From the NCBI GenBank assembly GCA_023410055.1, contig JAEYQK010000006.1, forward strand, positions 1 to 52,681: a stretch of 52,681 nucleotides of DNA, written 5' to 3'. The notes under the pieces are model-generated. The model searched no databases. It was not told the DNA's origin and saw nothing but the letters and a program-made list of their open reading frames with translations. The translations under genes and the position numbers were made by a program. Positions 7,522 through 15,864 of this stretch are shown here, piece after piece. The stretch comes from Acidobacteriota bacterium (GTDB lineage: Bacteria > Acidobacteriota > Terriglobia > Terriglobales > Acidobacteriaceae). Each line of letters opens with the position of its first letter. Within the stretch, counting starts at the first letter, position 1.

Positions 7522-8406
7522 TCAAGCCGCCTTCAGTCCCGCTTCTTCCGCCGCCAACTCTGCGATCGAAGACCAATCGGCGTCCGCACCGCCATTTGCG
7601 ATTCTAGACAGAAAACGGTCTCGTAGGAGACTCGCCACTGGCATCGGCATCGTGACCGCCTCCGCAGCCTGAAGCGCGAGTCGCATATCCTTCAATCCTA
7701 GGGCGGCTCTGAACCCCACTGGTTCGTACTTTCCCGCAGCAATGACGCCACCATAGGTCTTGTATACAGGCGCGTTGAACAATGAATTTGTGAGCAAGTC
7801 GAGATAGCTGTTCGGATCGATGCCGTGCTTGCGTATCAGCGCGAACGCCTCCCCAAGCGACTCGATCATGGACGCAATCAGAAAGTTGCCACTAAGCTTG
7901 ACTACGTTCGCCATCGACGGGCGCTCGCCGATATGAAAGGTGCGCTGGCCCATCGCGTCGAACAGCGAACGACAATACTCCACATCGCCTTTTGCTCCCC
8001 CAGCCACGATGAACAACTTCGCGGCGGCAGCCGCTTCTGGTCTTCCAAATACCGGAGCCGCAACGTACCTCTGCCCTCGCGCCTTGTGCTCCTTCTCCAG
8101 TCGGTCCGAGAACGCCGCGCTGATCGTACTCATGGAGATATGAACGCTCCCCTGCGGAATCGAATCGAGTAGGCAATTAACCCCAAATACCGCCTCTTCT
8201 ACAGCAGCATCATCGGCCAGCATCGTTATGACGGCCGCCGATGCCGCAGCCATCGCCGGATTCCCCGCAAGCTTCGCGCCTACCTTCACGAGATGATCAG
8301 CTTTACTCTTCGTACGGTTGTAGACAATCAATTCGTGGCGGGCGTGTAAAAGGTTCTCCGCCATCGCCGATCCCATATTACCCAGACCAATGAATCCAAC
8401 TTTCAT
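7522..8406 (-). CDS. NAD(P)-dependent beta-hydroxyacid dehydrogenase (3-hydroxyisobutyrate dehydrogenase family)
   Basis: A 294-residue protein starting MKVGFIGLGNMGSAMAENLL, the Rossmann dinucleotide-binding signature of the family. HISMSTIS, APVFGRPEAA (substrate loop, about residue 120) and the catalytic lysine in VVKLSGNFL (about 171) follow. The family reduces or oxidises small beta-hydroxyacids, including glyoxylate/succinate semialdehyde and 3-hydroxyisobutyrate. I chose 8406 because AAAGGA lies just upstream and families start exactly there; in-frame ATGs at 8427 and 8478 give unlikely extensions. The exact substrate is unknown. Confidence 0.85.
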   Translation of the reverse strand: MKVGFIGLGNMGSAMAENLLHARHELIVYNRTKSKADHLVKVGAKLAGNPAMAAASAAVITMLADDAAVEEAVFGVNCLLDSIPQGSVHISMSTISAAFSDRLEKEHKARGQRYVAAPVFGRPEAAAAAKLFIVAGGAKGDVEYCRSLFDAMGQRTFHIGERPSMANVVKLSGNFLIASMIESLGEAFALIRKHGIDPNSYLDLLTNSLFNAPVYKTYGGVIAAGKYEPVGFRAALGLKDMRLALQAAEAVTMPMPVASLLRDRFLSRIANGGADADWSSIAELAAEEAGLKAA

Positions 8407-8569
8407 TTCCTTTAGTCCTGCTTTCATCTTTGGGTAGAGCACGAATCTAGCTGTGCCATTCAGGTTCGGGTGGGGCACTGCTTCAGCCGTGCCGTTCAGA
8501 CCGATTCTACTAAGGGCTTTAGCCCCTGAGGTCTGGATCTCACTACTGAGTACTGAGTACTAGTCTGTC
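8407..8569. other. Repeat-containing intergenic spacer
   Basis: Between two minus-strand genes. It contains two related GTGCC(A/G)TTCAG boxes, a GGGCTTTAGCCC palindrome near 8513-8524 and a tandem ACTGAGTACTGAGTACT stretch near 8545-8562. No gene is visible. Confidence 0.45.
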
Positions 8570-9949
8570 CTACGCTACTTCGCGCAGTTCCTTCGCCTTT
8601 TCCAGTTCGATGGCATGGAGCATTTCCTGGTCATCCCCAAACTTGAAATAGTTCAGCCCGCGTGCGAGCGCCTCACGCGCTTCTGCACTAGCCAGAAACT
8701 CAAGATCGTCCTTCGTCACGAGGTCAACGCCTTTGCGGTCTAGGTACATCCACACGTCATTGACACTGCCGTGCACTCCGCGTCCTAGCCCTTCGAGGTA
8801 CTGCAGAACCCGTTGTGCACCGACTTCACCATCGTGCCGAGCTATGCCAACTAAACCCTCGCTCGCCCGTCGCGCCCACCCAACCACGAATGTTCCGTCC
8901 ATGACCGCATTGCGTCCGGGATCAAACACCTCGAAGCATGGCTCTGCCTGATTATGCGATGTCGCGTTTGTTACGTATCCCTCAGGCCCATATGGAAGCC
9001 CTACAGCAGGGTCCTGTACGTCGCCGATAGCAAAGATCATTGTGTCTACGTCCAGCGTCTCAATTCGTTCAGTCGCTTTCGCTGCAATCGCTCCATTGCG
9101 CACCGCCAGCAGGTTCTCGGTCAGGTTGAGGCTTTCAATTCGGCCATCAGCTCCCGCGTTGATCTCCCTTGGAGAGCACAGAAACCGGAACCGCAACTTC
9201 GGACGGATCGTCGCTTCGCCTTCATGCTTTCGGAGTACGGCGAAGGGTCCGTCAAGCACCTTATGTGGATCCTGCCCTATAGCCTCCAGTTCTTTCTTGA
9301 TTCGCCTCAGTTCATTCGCGAAGTCCTGTCGGTCAACATACATCTGAATGTCTTCAAACTCTTTGTCGTCGAACTTGGCCTCAAACGGCCCCCGGCGCCC
9401 CACAACAATGACCTCTTCGGCCATGTGTTCCGGATCATCCCTCAACAGCCAACGCGCAACATCTACCATCACATTGCCCATCCCGACCACTGCGATGCGC
9501 TTGCCGGTAGAGAAATCCTGAGAGCTGAAGGGTGGAAGCTGGTTGTAGTGGTAGACGAAGTCTTTTGCCGAATAGACCCCGTGCGCCTCTTCGCCCGGAA
9601 GTCCCAGCTTCTTTGTCCCTTGTGCCCCAACGGCAAAGATGATCGCCGACGGATTCAGTACACGCAATTCCCCGATCGTGAGTGCTCCCCCATGCTTCAC
9701 CGGCAAATGCCCGAAGTAGTGCAGATTCGGCTGGCTGAGGACTCTCGCGAACTGCTTGCGCAGTCCAAATTTCATCTTGTCTTTAGTCGGATAGATCCCG
9801 TATTCGGCGAGCCCGCCGGGCTTGATGTCGCGGTTGAAAACAACAACATCGTGTCCAGCAAGTGCTATCTTCTGAGCGGCGAAGAGCCCCGCAGGGCCGG
9901 CCCCGACAACAAAAACGGTGTGCAAAATACCTCCAACAACTCCGCCCAT
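8570..9949 (-). CDS. FAD-dependent ferredoxin-NADP reductase-like oxidoreductase (adrenodoxin reductase/FprA family)
   Basis: A 459-residue flavoprotein, the length of FprA-type reductases. The N-terminus VFVVGAGPAGLFAAQKIA is the FAD-binding Rossmann motif, and VVVFNRDIKPGGLAEYGIYP matches the family block. A second dinucleotide fold for NADP lies at IAVVGMGNVMVDVARWLL, followed by the VGRRGP loop. GTFVVGWARRASEGLVGIARHDGE near residue 360 is the conserved FAD-contact region. It should pass electrons between NADPH and a ferredoxin. A possible partner is the ferredoxin domain of the nearby methyltransferase fusion, but only neighbourhood supports that. The C-terminal 60 residues have no counterpart I recognise. 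Confidence 0.85.
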   Translation of the reverse strand: MGGVVGGILHTVFVVGAGPAGLFAAQKIALAGHDVVVFNRDIKPGGLAEYGIYPTKDKMKFGLRKQFARVLSQPNLHYFGHLPVKHGGALTIGELRVLNPSAIIFAVGAQGTKKLGLPGEEAHGVYSAKDFVYHYNQLPPFSSQDFSTGKRIAVVGMGNVMVDVARWLLRDDPEHMAEEVIVVGRRGPFEAKFDDKEFEDIQMYVDRQDFANELRRIKKELEAIGQDPHKVLDGPFAVLRKHEGEATIRPKLRFRFLCSPREINAGADGRIESLNLTENLLAVRNGAIAAKATERIETLDVDTMIFAIGDVQDPAVGLPYGPEGYVTNATSHNQAEPCFEVFDPGRNAVMDGTFVVGWARRASEGLVGIARHDGEVGAQRVLQYLEGLGRGVHGSVNDVWMYLDRKGVDLVTKDDLEFLASAEAREALARGLNYFKFGDDQEMLHAIELEKAKELREVA

Positions 9950-10084
9950 CTGGTCTCGTACCAGCTATCTCGTCCCGTATTGGATGAGCACTCGCATCTG
10001 AAGGTATCGTCCTGGTTCTACACCTGCACGCCTGTGCATCTAGTTGCACACTTCTCCGAGGTAAACTGATTCTGGAGAACTCGC

Positions 10085-10432
10085 ATGGCGGAGATGTTCC
10101 CGGCTTTCATCGCGCAGATTCGACGCGTTCCGAAGGGCAAGGTCGCGACTTACGGCGACATCGCGTACGTCGCCGGTTTTCCCGGTGCCGCGCGCCAAGT
10201 TTCATGGGCGCTGCATTCCAGCAAGGGATTACCTTGGCATCGCATCATCGGCTCAAGTGGCAGGATTCTATTAGCCGGTGAACTTGGATTCGAGCAGCGC
10301 ATACGCCTACAAGCCGAAGGCGTAGCCTTCATCGGGCTTCGGGTCGACTTAAAGAAGCACCGCTTCAACTTCCTGGACAAGAAGGGCCAGCGTTCCAAGC
10401 CGAAGAGCAAGCGCGCGCCGACCAAACGTTAG
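10085..10432 (+). CDS. Alkyltransferase-like protein (ATL), MGMT homologue with Trp in place of the active cysteine
   Basis: A 115-residue protein matching the DNA-binding domain of O6-alkylguanine-DNA alkyltransferases: VPKGKVATYGDIA, then GAARQVSWAL (helix-turn-helix with arginine finger), then LPWHRII. The usual PCHR active site reads PWHR, with W51 replacing the alkyl-accepting cysteine. Known ATL proteins bind O6-alkylguanine without repairing it and hand the lesion to nucleotide excision repair. The start is supported by GGAGA seven bases before the ATG. The C-terminal tail is very lysine- and arginine-rich. A full Ada protein (18399) and UvrB (37804) are encoded elsewhere in the window. 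Confidence 0.9.
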   Translation: MAEMFPAFIAQIRRVPKGKVATYGDIAYVAGFPGAARQVSWALHSSKGLPWHRIIGSSGRILLAGELGFEQRIRLQAEGVAFIGLRVDLKKHRFNFLDKKGQRSKPKSKRAPTKR

Positions 10433-10532
10433 CTGGGCTTGATCACAAAAAGAAACGCCAGCACCTCGCTCTGTGTCTTCAGAAACAGACAATCGCCTCA
10501 GTGCTGGCCGTGTATTTAGGACCGCTTGCTTC

Positions 10533-11810
10533 CTATGTGCCTTCGCTCCAGCTCGCCAAGTACTCTTCCTGTTCCGGCGTAAGGCGATCGATCTTGACTC
10601 CCATGGACTCGAGCTTTAGCTTCGCAACCCTCTTGTCCAGTTCCTCTGGAACCACATAGACTTTCTTCTCCATTGTCGAGTGATTCTTGGCGAGGTACTC
10701 AACCGACAAAGCCTGGTCGGCGAAGCTCATATCCATAACCGACGCCGGGTGACCTTCGGCGCTGGCGAGATTGATCAGGCGGCCTTCGCCCAGAAGGTTG
10801 ATCTTGCGTCCGTCACGGAGTGAGTACTCTTCAACAAAGTTGCGCGTCGTGCGCTTACCCGACGACAGCTTCTCCAGTGCCGGAAGGTCAATCTCCACGT
10901 TGAAATGTCCGGAGTTGGACACGATGGCGCCGTTCTTCATCAGCTCGAAGTGTTCCTTGCGAAGCACGTTCTTGTTACCCGTCACGGTACAGAAGACATC
11001 TCCCAATTTGGCGGCTTCTTCCATCGACATCACGCGATAGCCTTCCATCGCCGCTTCGAGCGCTCGGGTGGGATTGACCTCGGTTACGATCACTTCAGCG
11101 CCGAGACCGCGAGCACGCGACGCAAGACCGCGACCACACCAACCGTATCCGGCGACCACAAACTTCGCGCCGGCAAGCAGGAAGTTCGTCGCGCGAACGA
11201 TGCCGTCAATCGTGGACTGCCCGGTACCGTAGCGGTTATCGAACAAATGCTTGGTATCAGCATCGTTGACCGCGATGATCGGGTACTTGAGTACGCCGTC
11301 TTTCGCCATTGCGCGCAGTCGGATAACACCGGTCGTCGTCTCCTCCGTTCCGCCAATCACCCCGTCGAGGACGTCCTTACGCTTCGTCAGGGCCGTCGTG
11401 ACCAGATCCGCGCCGTCGTCCATCGTTAAGTGCGGCTTGTGATCGAGCGCCGACATGATATGCGAGTAATACGTCTCATTGTCCTCGCCCTTGATAGCAA
11501 AGACCGGAATGTTGTAGTCGCGAACGAGTGACGCCGCAACGTCATCCTGCGTCGAAAGCGGATTCGAGGCGCAAAGCACCACATCTGCGCCGCCATCACG
11601 CAAGGTGATCATTAGGTTCGCAGTCTCAGCTGTAACGTGCAGGCACGCTGAGATGCGAATCCCTTTGAGCGGCTGATTTTTGATGAAGTCCTTGCGGATT
11701 GACTGAAGAACGTTCATCGACTGGTTGGCCCACTCGATGCGCTTCTTCCCAAGATCAGCTACCTCAAAACTCTTAACGTCGCAAGCGACATTCATTGGTG
11801 ATGTAGACAT
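10533..11810 (-). CDS. ahcY: Adenosylhomocysteinase
   Basis: A 425-residue S-adenosylhomocysteine hydrolase that splits SAH into homocysteine and adenosine, using tightly bound NAD. Signatures present: ISACLHVTAETANLM near residue 53, SNPLSTQDDVAA, the NAD-binding GYGWCGRGLASRARGLGA, and VSNSGHFNVEID. The length fits the short form that lacks the roughly 40-residue insertion of many bacterial enzymes. The ATG has CAGGAGAG immediately upstream. The gene lies downstream of metK on the same strand, but a strong terminator separates them, so ahcY probably has its own promoter in the 11811-11978 interval. Together they form two steps of the methyl cycle. Confidence 0.97.
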   Translation of the reverse strand: MSTSPMNVACDVKSFEVADLGKKRIEWANQSMNVLQSIRKDFIKNQPLKGIRISACLHVTAETANLMITLRDGGADVVLCASNPLSTQDDVAASLVRDYNIPVFAIKGEDNETYYSHIMSALDHKPHLTMDDGADLVTTALTKRKDVLDGVIGGTEETTTGVIRLRAMAKDGVLKYPIIAVNDADTKHLFDNRYGTGQSTIDGIVRATNFLLAGAKFVVAGYGWCGRGLASRARGLGAEVIVTEVNPTRALEAAMEGYRVMSMEEAAKLGDVFCTVTGNKNVLRKEHFELMKNGAIVSNSGHFNVEIDLPALEKLSSGKRTTRNFVEEYSLRDGRKINLLGEGRLINLASAEGHPASVMDMSFADQALSVEYLAKNHSTMEKKVYVVPEELDKRVAKLKLESMGVKIDRLTPEQEEYLASWSEGT

Positions 11811-11877
11811 ACTCTCCTGTCTGCGCGCGGAGACGGTTTTCTGATTCTTCGATGTTGGCCGGACGCGCTTCTGACAT
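11773..11877 (-). CDS. Possible 34-codon leader ORF overlapping the ahcY start
   Basis: A short frame begins with ATG at 11877, runs through the ahcY leader and ends with TAA inside ahcY at 11773, in a different frame from ahcY. The predicted peptide begins MSEARPANIEESENRLRAQ. Overlap with the ahcY ribosome-binding site would let its translation influence ahcY initiation. No clear ribosome-binding site of its own is seen, and it may be chance. Confidence 0.2.
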   Translation of the reverse strand: MSEARPANIEESENRLRAQTGEYVYITNECRLRR

Positions 11878-11978
11878 TTTGGCCAAGTTGAGTACTTTAA
11901 TCCTGAACTAGAACCAGGGCCTACTCCCGCGATCCTTGGTTTCGATATCCAGAACTGCAGGTTGGTTGCCGCGCGAGC

Positions 11979-12007
11979 AAAAATCGGACGGGGGAGTACC
12001 CCCGTCC
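11979..12007 (-). terminator. Rho-independent terminator after metK
   Basis: On the minus strand GGACGGGGG-TACT-CCCCCGTCC, a perfect 9-bp stem with a 4-base loop, is followed by GATTTTTGC. It lies 20 bases past the metK stop and before the ahcY leader. Confidence 0.9.
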
Positions 12008-12026
12008 AGAGATTCTAGTCAATTTG

Positions 12027-13199
12027 CTACTTCTTGGCTGCCGCCGCCTTGATTCCCGCCTGCTCGGCGAGAGCGGCGGCTTTGTCCGTTGCTTCCCAAG
12101 TGAAGTCCTTGTCATTACGGCCAAAGTGCCCGTAAGCAGCCGTCTTCTTGTAGATCGGGCGGCGCAGGTTGAGGGACTCCATGATGCCCTTCGGCGTCAG
12201 CCTGAAGTTCTTGCGCACAAGGTCAGCAATTCTCGCTTCGTCGACCTTCGCAGTACCGAAAGTGTCAACCAGGACGCTGACGGGTTCTGCAACGCCGATT
12301 GCATAAGCAAGCTGAACTTCGCAGCGATCAGCCAAACCGGCAGCCACCACATTCTTTGCGATATAGCGAGCCATGTAGGCAGCGGATCGATCAACCTTGG
12401 TCGGATCCTTGCCGCTGAATGCGCCACCACCGTGCCGCCCCATTCCACCGTAGGTATCAACAATGATCTTGCGCCCGGTAAGTCCAGTGTCGCCCATTGG
12501 GCCACCAATCACAAAACGCCCGGTCGGATTGATGTGGTACTTGGTATTCTCGTCCAGCAGATTGGCCGGTATGACGGCCTGAATGACGTGCTTCAGAATG
12601 TCGGCATGCAGCGTCTCATTGTCCACGCTGTCCGAATGCTGTGTCGAGATAACAACGGCTTCCACACGAACCGGCTTATGATTCTCATCGTACTCGATAG
12701 TGACCTGGGACTTTCCGTCAGGACGGAGATATGACAACGTGCCATTCTTGCGCACTTCTGACAACCGGAGGGTCAGCTTGTGTGCCAACGAGATCGCGGT
12801 CGGCATATACTCGGCAGTTTCGTTTGTCGCGTAACCGAACATCATGCCCTGGTCGCCGGCACCACCTGTATCAACGCCCTGCTTGATGTCAGGGGACTGT
12901 GCGTGAATCGAACTGACCACAGCGCAGGTGTTCGAATCAAATCCGTACAGAGCGTTATCGTAGCCAATAGCAGTAACCGTGCCACGAACGATGCTCGGGA
13001 AATCCACGTACGCTTCCGTTGTGATTTCACCGGAAATGACCACCAGTCCTGTGGTCGTCAGTGTTTCGCACGCAACGCGGCTGTATGGGTCCTTCTCCAG
13101 GCACGCATCGAGAATCGCATCGGAAATCTGATCTGCAATCTTGTCCGGATGACCTTCAGTCACGGACTCGGACGTAAAGAATCTATTCTTGGAAGACAA
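12027..13199 (-). CDS. metK: S-adenosylmethionine synthetase
   Basis: A 390-residue methionine adenosyltransferase that makes SAM from methionine and ATP. The N-terminal ESVTEGHPDKIADQISDAIL motif, SPDIKQGVDTGGAGDQGMMFGYA, FVIGGPMGDTGLTGRKIIVDTYGG and the P-loop-like GGGAFSGKDPTKVDRSAAY are all intact. The start has GGGAGGAGA just upstream. A leader of about 220 bases lies before the gene; I looked for SAM riboswitch signatures there and found none. The C-terminal tail is alanine- and lysine-rich. Cytosolic homotetramer in known relatives. Confidence 0.98.
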   Translation of the reverse strand: MSSKNRFFTSESVTEGHPDKIADQISDAILDACLEKDPYSRVACETLTTTGLVVISGEITTEAYVDFPSIVRGTVTAIGYDNALYGFDSNTCAVVSSIHAQSPDIKQGVDTGGAGDQGMMFGYATNETAEYMPTAISLAHKLTLRLSEVRKNGTLSYLRPDGKSQVTIEYDENHKPVRVEAVVISTQHSDSVDNETLHADILKHVIQAVIPANLLDENTKYHINPTGRFVIGGPMGDTGLTGRKIIVDTYGGMGRHGGGAFSGKDPTKVDRSAAYMARYIAKNVVAAGLADRCEVQLAYAIGVAEPVSVLVDTFGTAKVDEARIADLVRKNFRLTPKGIMESLNLRRPIYKKTAAYGHFGRNDKDFTWEATDKAAALAEQAGIKAAAAKK

Positions 13200-13423
13200 T
13201 TGTCTCCTCCCTTATACCCAACGGCGAGATGTGACTTCCCTGCGGAAGGATGTAAGTCGGGCGGGGAATACTTTGCCGCTAGTTCAGTCGATTTTTCGAC
13301 CCTACTGAAAGTACCAGAGAAGCAGCACATCAGCAAGGTTTTAGGGGGAATTGAGCAATCTCAATCTTGAACGAGCAAAAACGGCAACTGAGTAGCAAAC
13401 CGCTGAAACGGCTTCACTTTCGG

Positions 13424-14449
13424 TTACTGGACTATACCCTCGGCGTTGATCGTTACTGTGCGAACTTGACTCTCCGCGCCAAGAGACGGCAGCACCTTGC
13501 CGTTCAGTGCAACATCAGTACCGCCCGCGTTTCCTGTCTTGATTGTGATGTGGTCCCGGGCTTGGAAATCGCGCTTCGTCGACGGCTCCAATTCGCCAGT
13601 CATCACATTCTTGCCATCAGCAGTTACGGACAGCCATATCTTCTGGCGCGCACGAACCGACAGCACAAAATTCCCAGGGAGCACGGTCATCTGCTTGGTC
13701 GTTTGCGGGGCACTAGAGGCGCTTGGACTAGCTGGCTGCTGTTGTTTCGACTCCGTCGGCTTGGCACTCATCTGCTGCCCTTGCACCGAAAGACCAGATT
13801 GCGCTGCACCAGGCATTCCCTGCGCAGATGCAGCCGGGCTTCCCGTATCCGCCTGACTCCCAGTTCGCGTCAGCGCCGCGTTCAGTGCAGCCTGCTCGGC
13901 GGCCGCCTTCTGCGCCGCAGCTTGCTCGGCAGCGGCTCTCTCCGCTTGCAATCTTGCTTGTTCTTGAGCTTCTCGCTCTATTTGAGCTTGTCGCTCCTGA
14001 TGCGCCTTGTACTTTACGTACCCTACTCTGCCACCCCAGGCCAGCGCGACGATGATGACAAGCCCCACCAGCGCCACCCATGGAAAACCTGATGGCCCAT
14101 CCACTTCCAGATCGTGAAGTTGTTTCGCCTTCCGGCTGGCAGCCCTTGATTCAGCCTCTAAAGTCTCGCGTTGCGCCAAAAGCTGTGCGGCATCGACTTC
14201 GGGACCCTGTTCCAGTTCGCCACACGCTGCAAGATAATCGGATATCGCTTGCTCCTCATTGATGCCGAGGAATCGCGAATACGCACGTACAAACCCTTTG
14301 TTGAAGATCCCGCCGGGAAGAATCTTGAAGTTTTCGTCTTCGAGCGCCTTGAGATTACGCGTTCCGATTTTCGTTGCGGCAGCTATTTCTTCCAGGGTGA
14401 TGCCGCGCATCTCTCGTTCACGCCGTAGCCGTTCGCCAAAAGCTCCCAC
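13424..14449 (-). CDS. RodZ-like helix-turn-helix membrane protein
   Basis: A 341-residue protein from GTG 14449, chosen because GGAGGAG lies seven bases upstream and the conserved VGAFGERLRREREMRG starts right there; an in-frame codon at 14494 gives a poorer start. Residues 1-75 form a Cro/RodZ-type HTH (ITLEEIAAATKIGTRNLKALE, then GGIFNKGFVRAYSRFLGI). A single membrane segment (FPWVALVGLVIIVALAW) is at about 121-138. A long Ala/Gln/Glu coiled-coil and Pro/Ser-rich linker leads to a C-terminal DUF4115-like beta domain. RodZ links MreB to the cell-wall machinery; a role in cell shape is likely by family, though the HTH also allows a regulatory role. Confidence 0.8.
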   Translation of the reverse strand: MGAFGERLRREREMRGITLEEIAAATKIGTRNLKALEDENFKILPGGIFNKGFVRAYSRFLGINEEQAISDYLAACGELEQGPEVDAAQLLAQRETLEAESRAASRKAKQLHDLEVDGPSGFPWVALVGLVIIVALAWGGRVGYVKYKAHQERQAQIEREAQEQARLQAERAAAEQAAAQKAAAEQAALNAALTRTGSQADTGSPAASAQGMPGAAQSGLSVQGQQMSAKPTESKQQQPASPSASSAPQTTKQMTVLPGNFVLSVRARQKIWLSVTADGKNVMTGELEPSTKRDFQARDHITIKTGNAGGTDVALNGKVLPSLGAESQVRTVTINAEGIVQ

Positions 14450-14573
14450 TGGCAAGCTCCTCCCCTGCACGCACACAATTCCGGAACCGTGCAACTGACC
14501 AGTGGCACAATTCCGCTCTGGATGATGGTAACGCCTGAATCATAGGTTGCGCCCTCAGGCGTGTCAAACACAA

Positions 14574-14592
14574 AAAGGCCTAAGTGCCTTTG
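14574..14592. terminator. Small hairpin in the divergent spacer
   Basis: AAAGGC-CTAAGT-GCCTTT forms a 6-bp stem between the divergent RodZ-like and GGDEF genes. It is too weak to call confidently as a terminator; the rest of 14450-14718 shows no gene. Confidence 0.3.
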
Positions 14593-14718
14593 TTTCGTAA
14601 GCTTCCCGGCTCTTTCGTCCAGGGACTAAGGGTTACCTTCGATTCAAATGCATATTGCTGATAGATACACTGCGCCCCTATAATTGCGGAAACTTCGGGC
14701 CGCAACCAGAAACGCGAA

Positions 14719-15774
14719 ATGACAGAGGCCGCCACGACAAACGACGGTAAGCGACAGATGCAGGAGTTGGAGATTTTCCACGACGTAGCGAAAGCGCTCA
14801 CGTCCTCCCTGAATCTCGACTCGGTCCTGCAGACCATCATGGAGAAGGTTGCGGAATACTTCCGTCCCGACACCTGGTCCCTATTGATGGTCGACGAAGG
14901 CCGTGAAGACCTCTACTTCGCAATTGCTGTCGGAGACGCCGCGGATACCCTCAAAACCGTTCGGCTCAAAATCGGCGAGGGAATCGCCGGCTGGGTGGCC
15001 CGCCACGGTGAACCATTGCTGGTCCCTGACGTCAAGAACGATCCCCGATTCGCGCGTCGCATCGACGAAGTCACTCAGTGGGAAACAAGTTCCATCATCT
15101 GCATCCCCCTGAAATCGAAGTTGCGCGTTCTCGGCGTGATGCAGTTGATCAACGTCCCAATGACCGCTTTTGGCCAAAGCGAAATGTTCTTCCTTCAGGC
15201 CCTCTGTGACTACGCCGCTATCGCCATTGACAATGCCCGCTCCGTCGAACGCATTCAGGAACTAACAATCACCGACGACTGCACCGGCTTGTACAATGCG
15301 CGGCACCTGTACAAGACACTCGATTCGGAAGTCTATCGTTCCGCGAGGTTCAGCTACGAGTTCACGGTCCTGTTTCTCGATCTCGACCACTTCAAATTCG
15401 TAAACGATACTCACGGGCACTTGGCCGGCAGCAAACTGCTCGCCGAAGTTGGAATCTCGATCAAGTCTCAACTCCGCCTGATCGACTCCGCCTTCCGATA
15501 CGGTGGAGACGAATTTGTGATCGTTCTACCCCAGACCGGCAAAGAACAGGCTTTGAACGTGGCGCGCCGCCTTCAGGAGACCTTCCGCCGCACTTACTTC
15601 CTGCAGCAGGAAGGCTTGAAGTTGAATATCCGCGCCAGCATGGGAGTGGCCACATTCCCCGAAGACGCCCGCAGTGCCCACGAGATTATTCGTCAAGCTG
15701 ACGAAATGATGTACGTCGTCAAGAATTCGACGCGGGACAATATCGCAGTAGCGGGCAGAGGAATGCTGACCTAG
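14719..15774 (+). CDS. GAF-GGDEF diguanylate cyclase
   Basis: A 351-residue cytosolic signalling enzyme. A GAF sensor domain (about 20-170) shows LNLDSVLQTIMEKVAEYF, IGEGIAGWVARHGEPLLVPDV and a SIICIPLK core. The GGDEF domain (about 185-345) has the DDCTGLYNARHL start, FLDLDHFKFVNDTHGH metal-binding region and intact catalytic RYGGDEF. An RLID inhibitory-site motif (RxxD) lies exactly five residues before GGDEF, so product inhibition by c-di-GMP is expected. It should convert two GTP to c-di-GMP under control of a small ligand or redox state. The MshEN-domain protein at 29803 is a possible c-di-GMP reader in the same window. Confidence 0.93.
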   Translation: MTEAATTNDGKRQMQELEIFHDVAKALTSSLNLDSVLQTIMEKVAEYFRPDTWSLLMVDEGREDLYFAIAVGDAADTLKTVRLKIGEGIAGWVARHGEPLLVPDVKNDPRFARRIDEVTQWETSSIICIPLKSKLRVLGVMQLINVPMTAFGQSEMFFLQALCDYAAIAIDNARSVERIQELTITDDCTGLYNARHLYKTLDSEVYRSARFSYEFTVLFLDLDHFKFVNDTHGHLAGSKLLAEVGISIKSQLRLIDSAFRYGGDEFVIVLPQTGKEQALNVARRLQETFRRTYFLQQEGLKLNIRASMGVATFPEDARSAHEIIRQADEMMYVVKNSTRDNIAVAGRGMLT

Positions 15775-15789
15775 ACGTTTTCCCACTTT

Positions 15790-15812
15790 GCGGCGTTCTT
15801 CATTAACGCCGC
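15790..15812. terminator. Bidirectional terminator-like hairpin
   Basis: GCGGCGTT-CTTCATT-AACGCCGC is a perfect 8-bp inverted repeat in the gap between the convergent diguanylate cyclase and glmS genes. T tracts are modest on both sides. A TCTTCTTCTTCTTCC microsatellite follows at about 15831-15846. Confidence 0.6.
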
Positions 15813-15864
15813 CGAAGACCGCTGTTTCCTCTTCTTCTTCTTCCTTCCGAGTTGCTACGCTTCA

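Noticed and set aside
8954..10069. A 371-codon plus-strand open frame
   Set aside because: Antisense to the ferredoxin-NADP reductase-like gene with intact FAD and NADP motifs; no recognisable protein.
13200..13423. Possible SAM riboswitch upstream of metK
   Set aside because: The leader is long enough, but I see none of the conserved core sequences of the known SAM or SAH riboswitch classes. A covariance search would be decisive.
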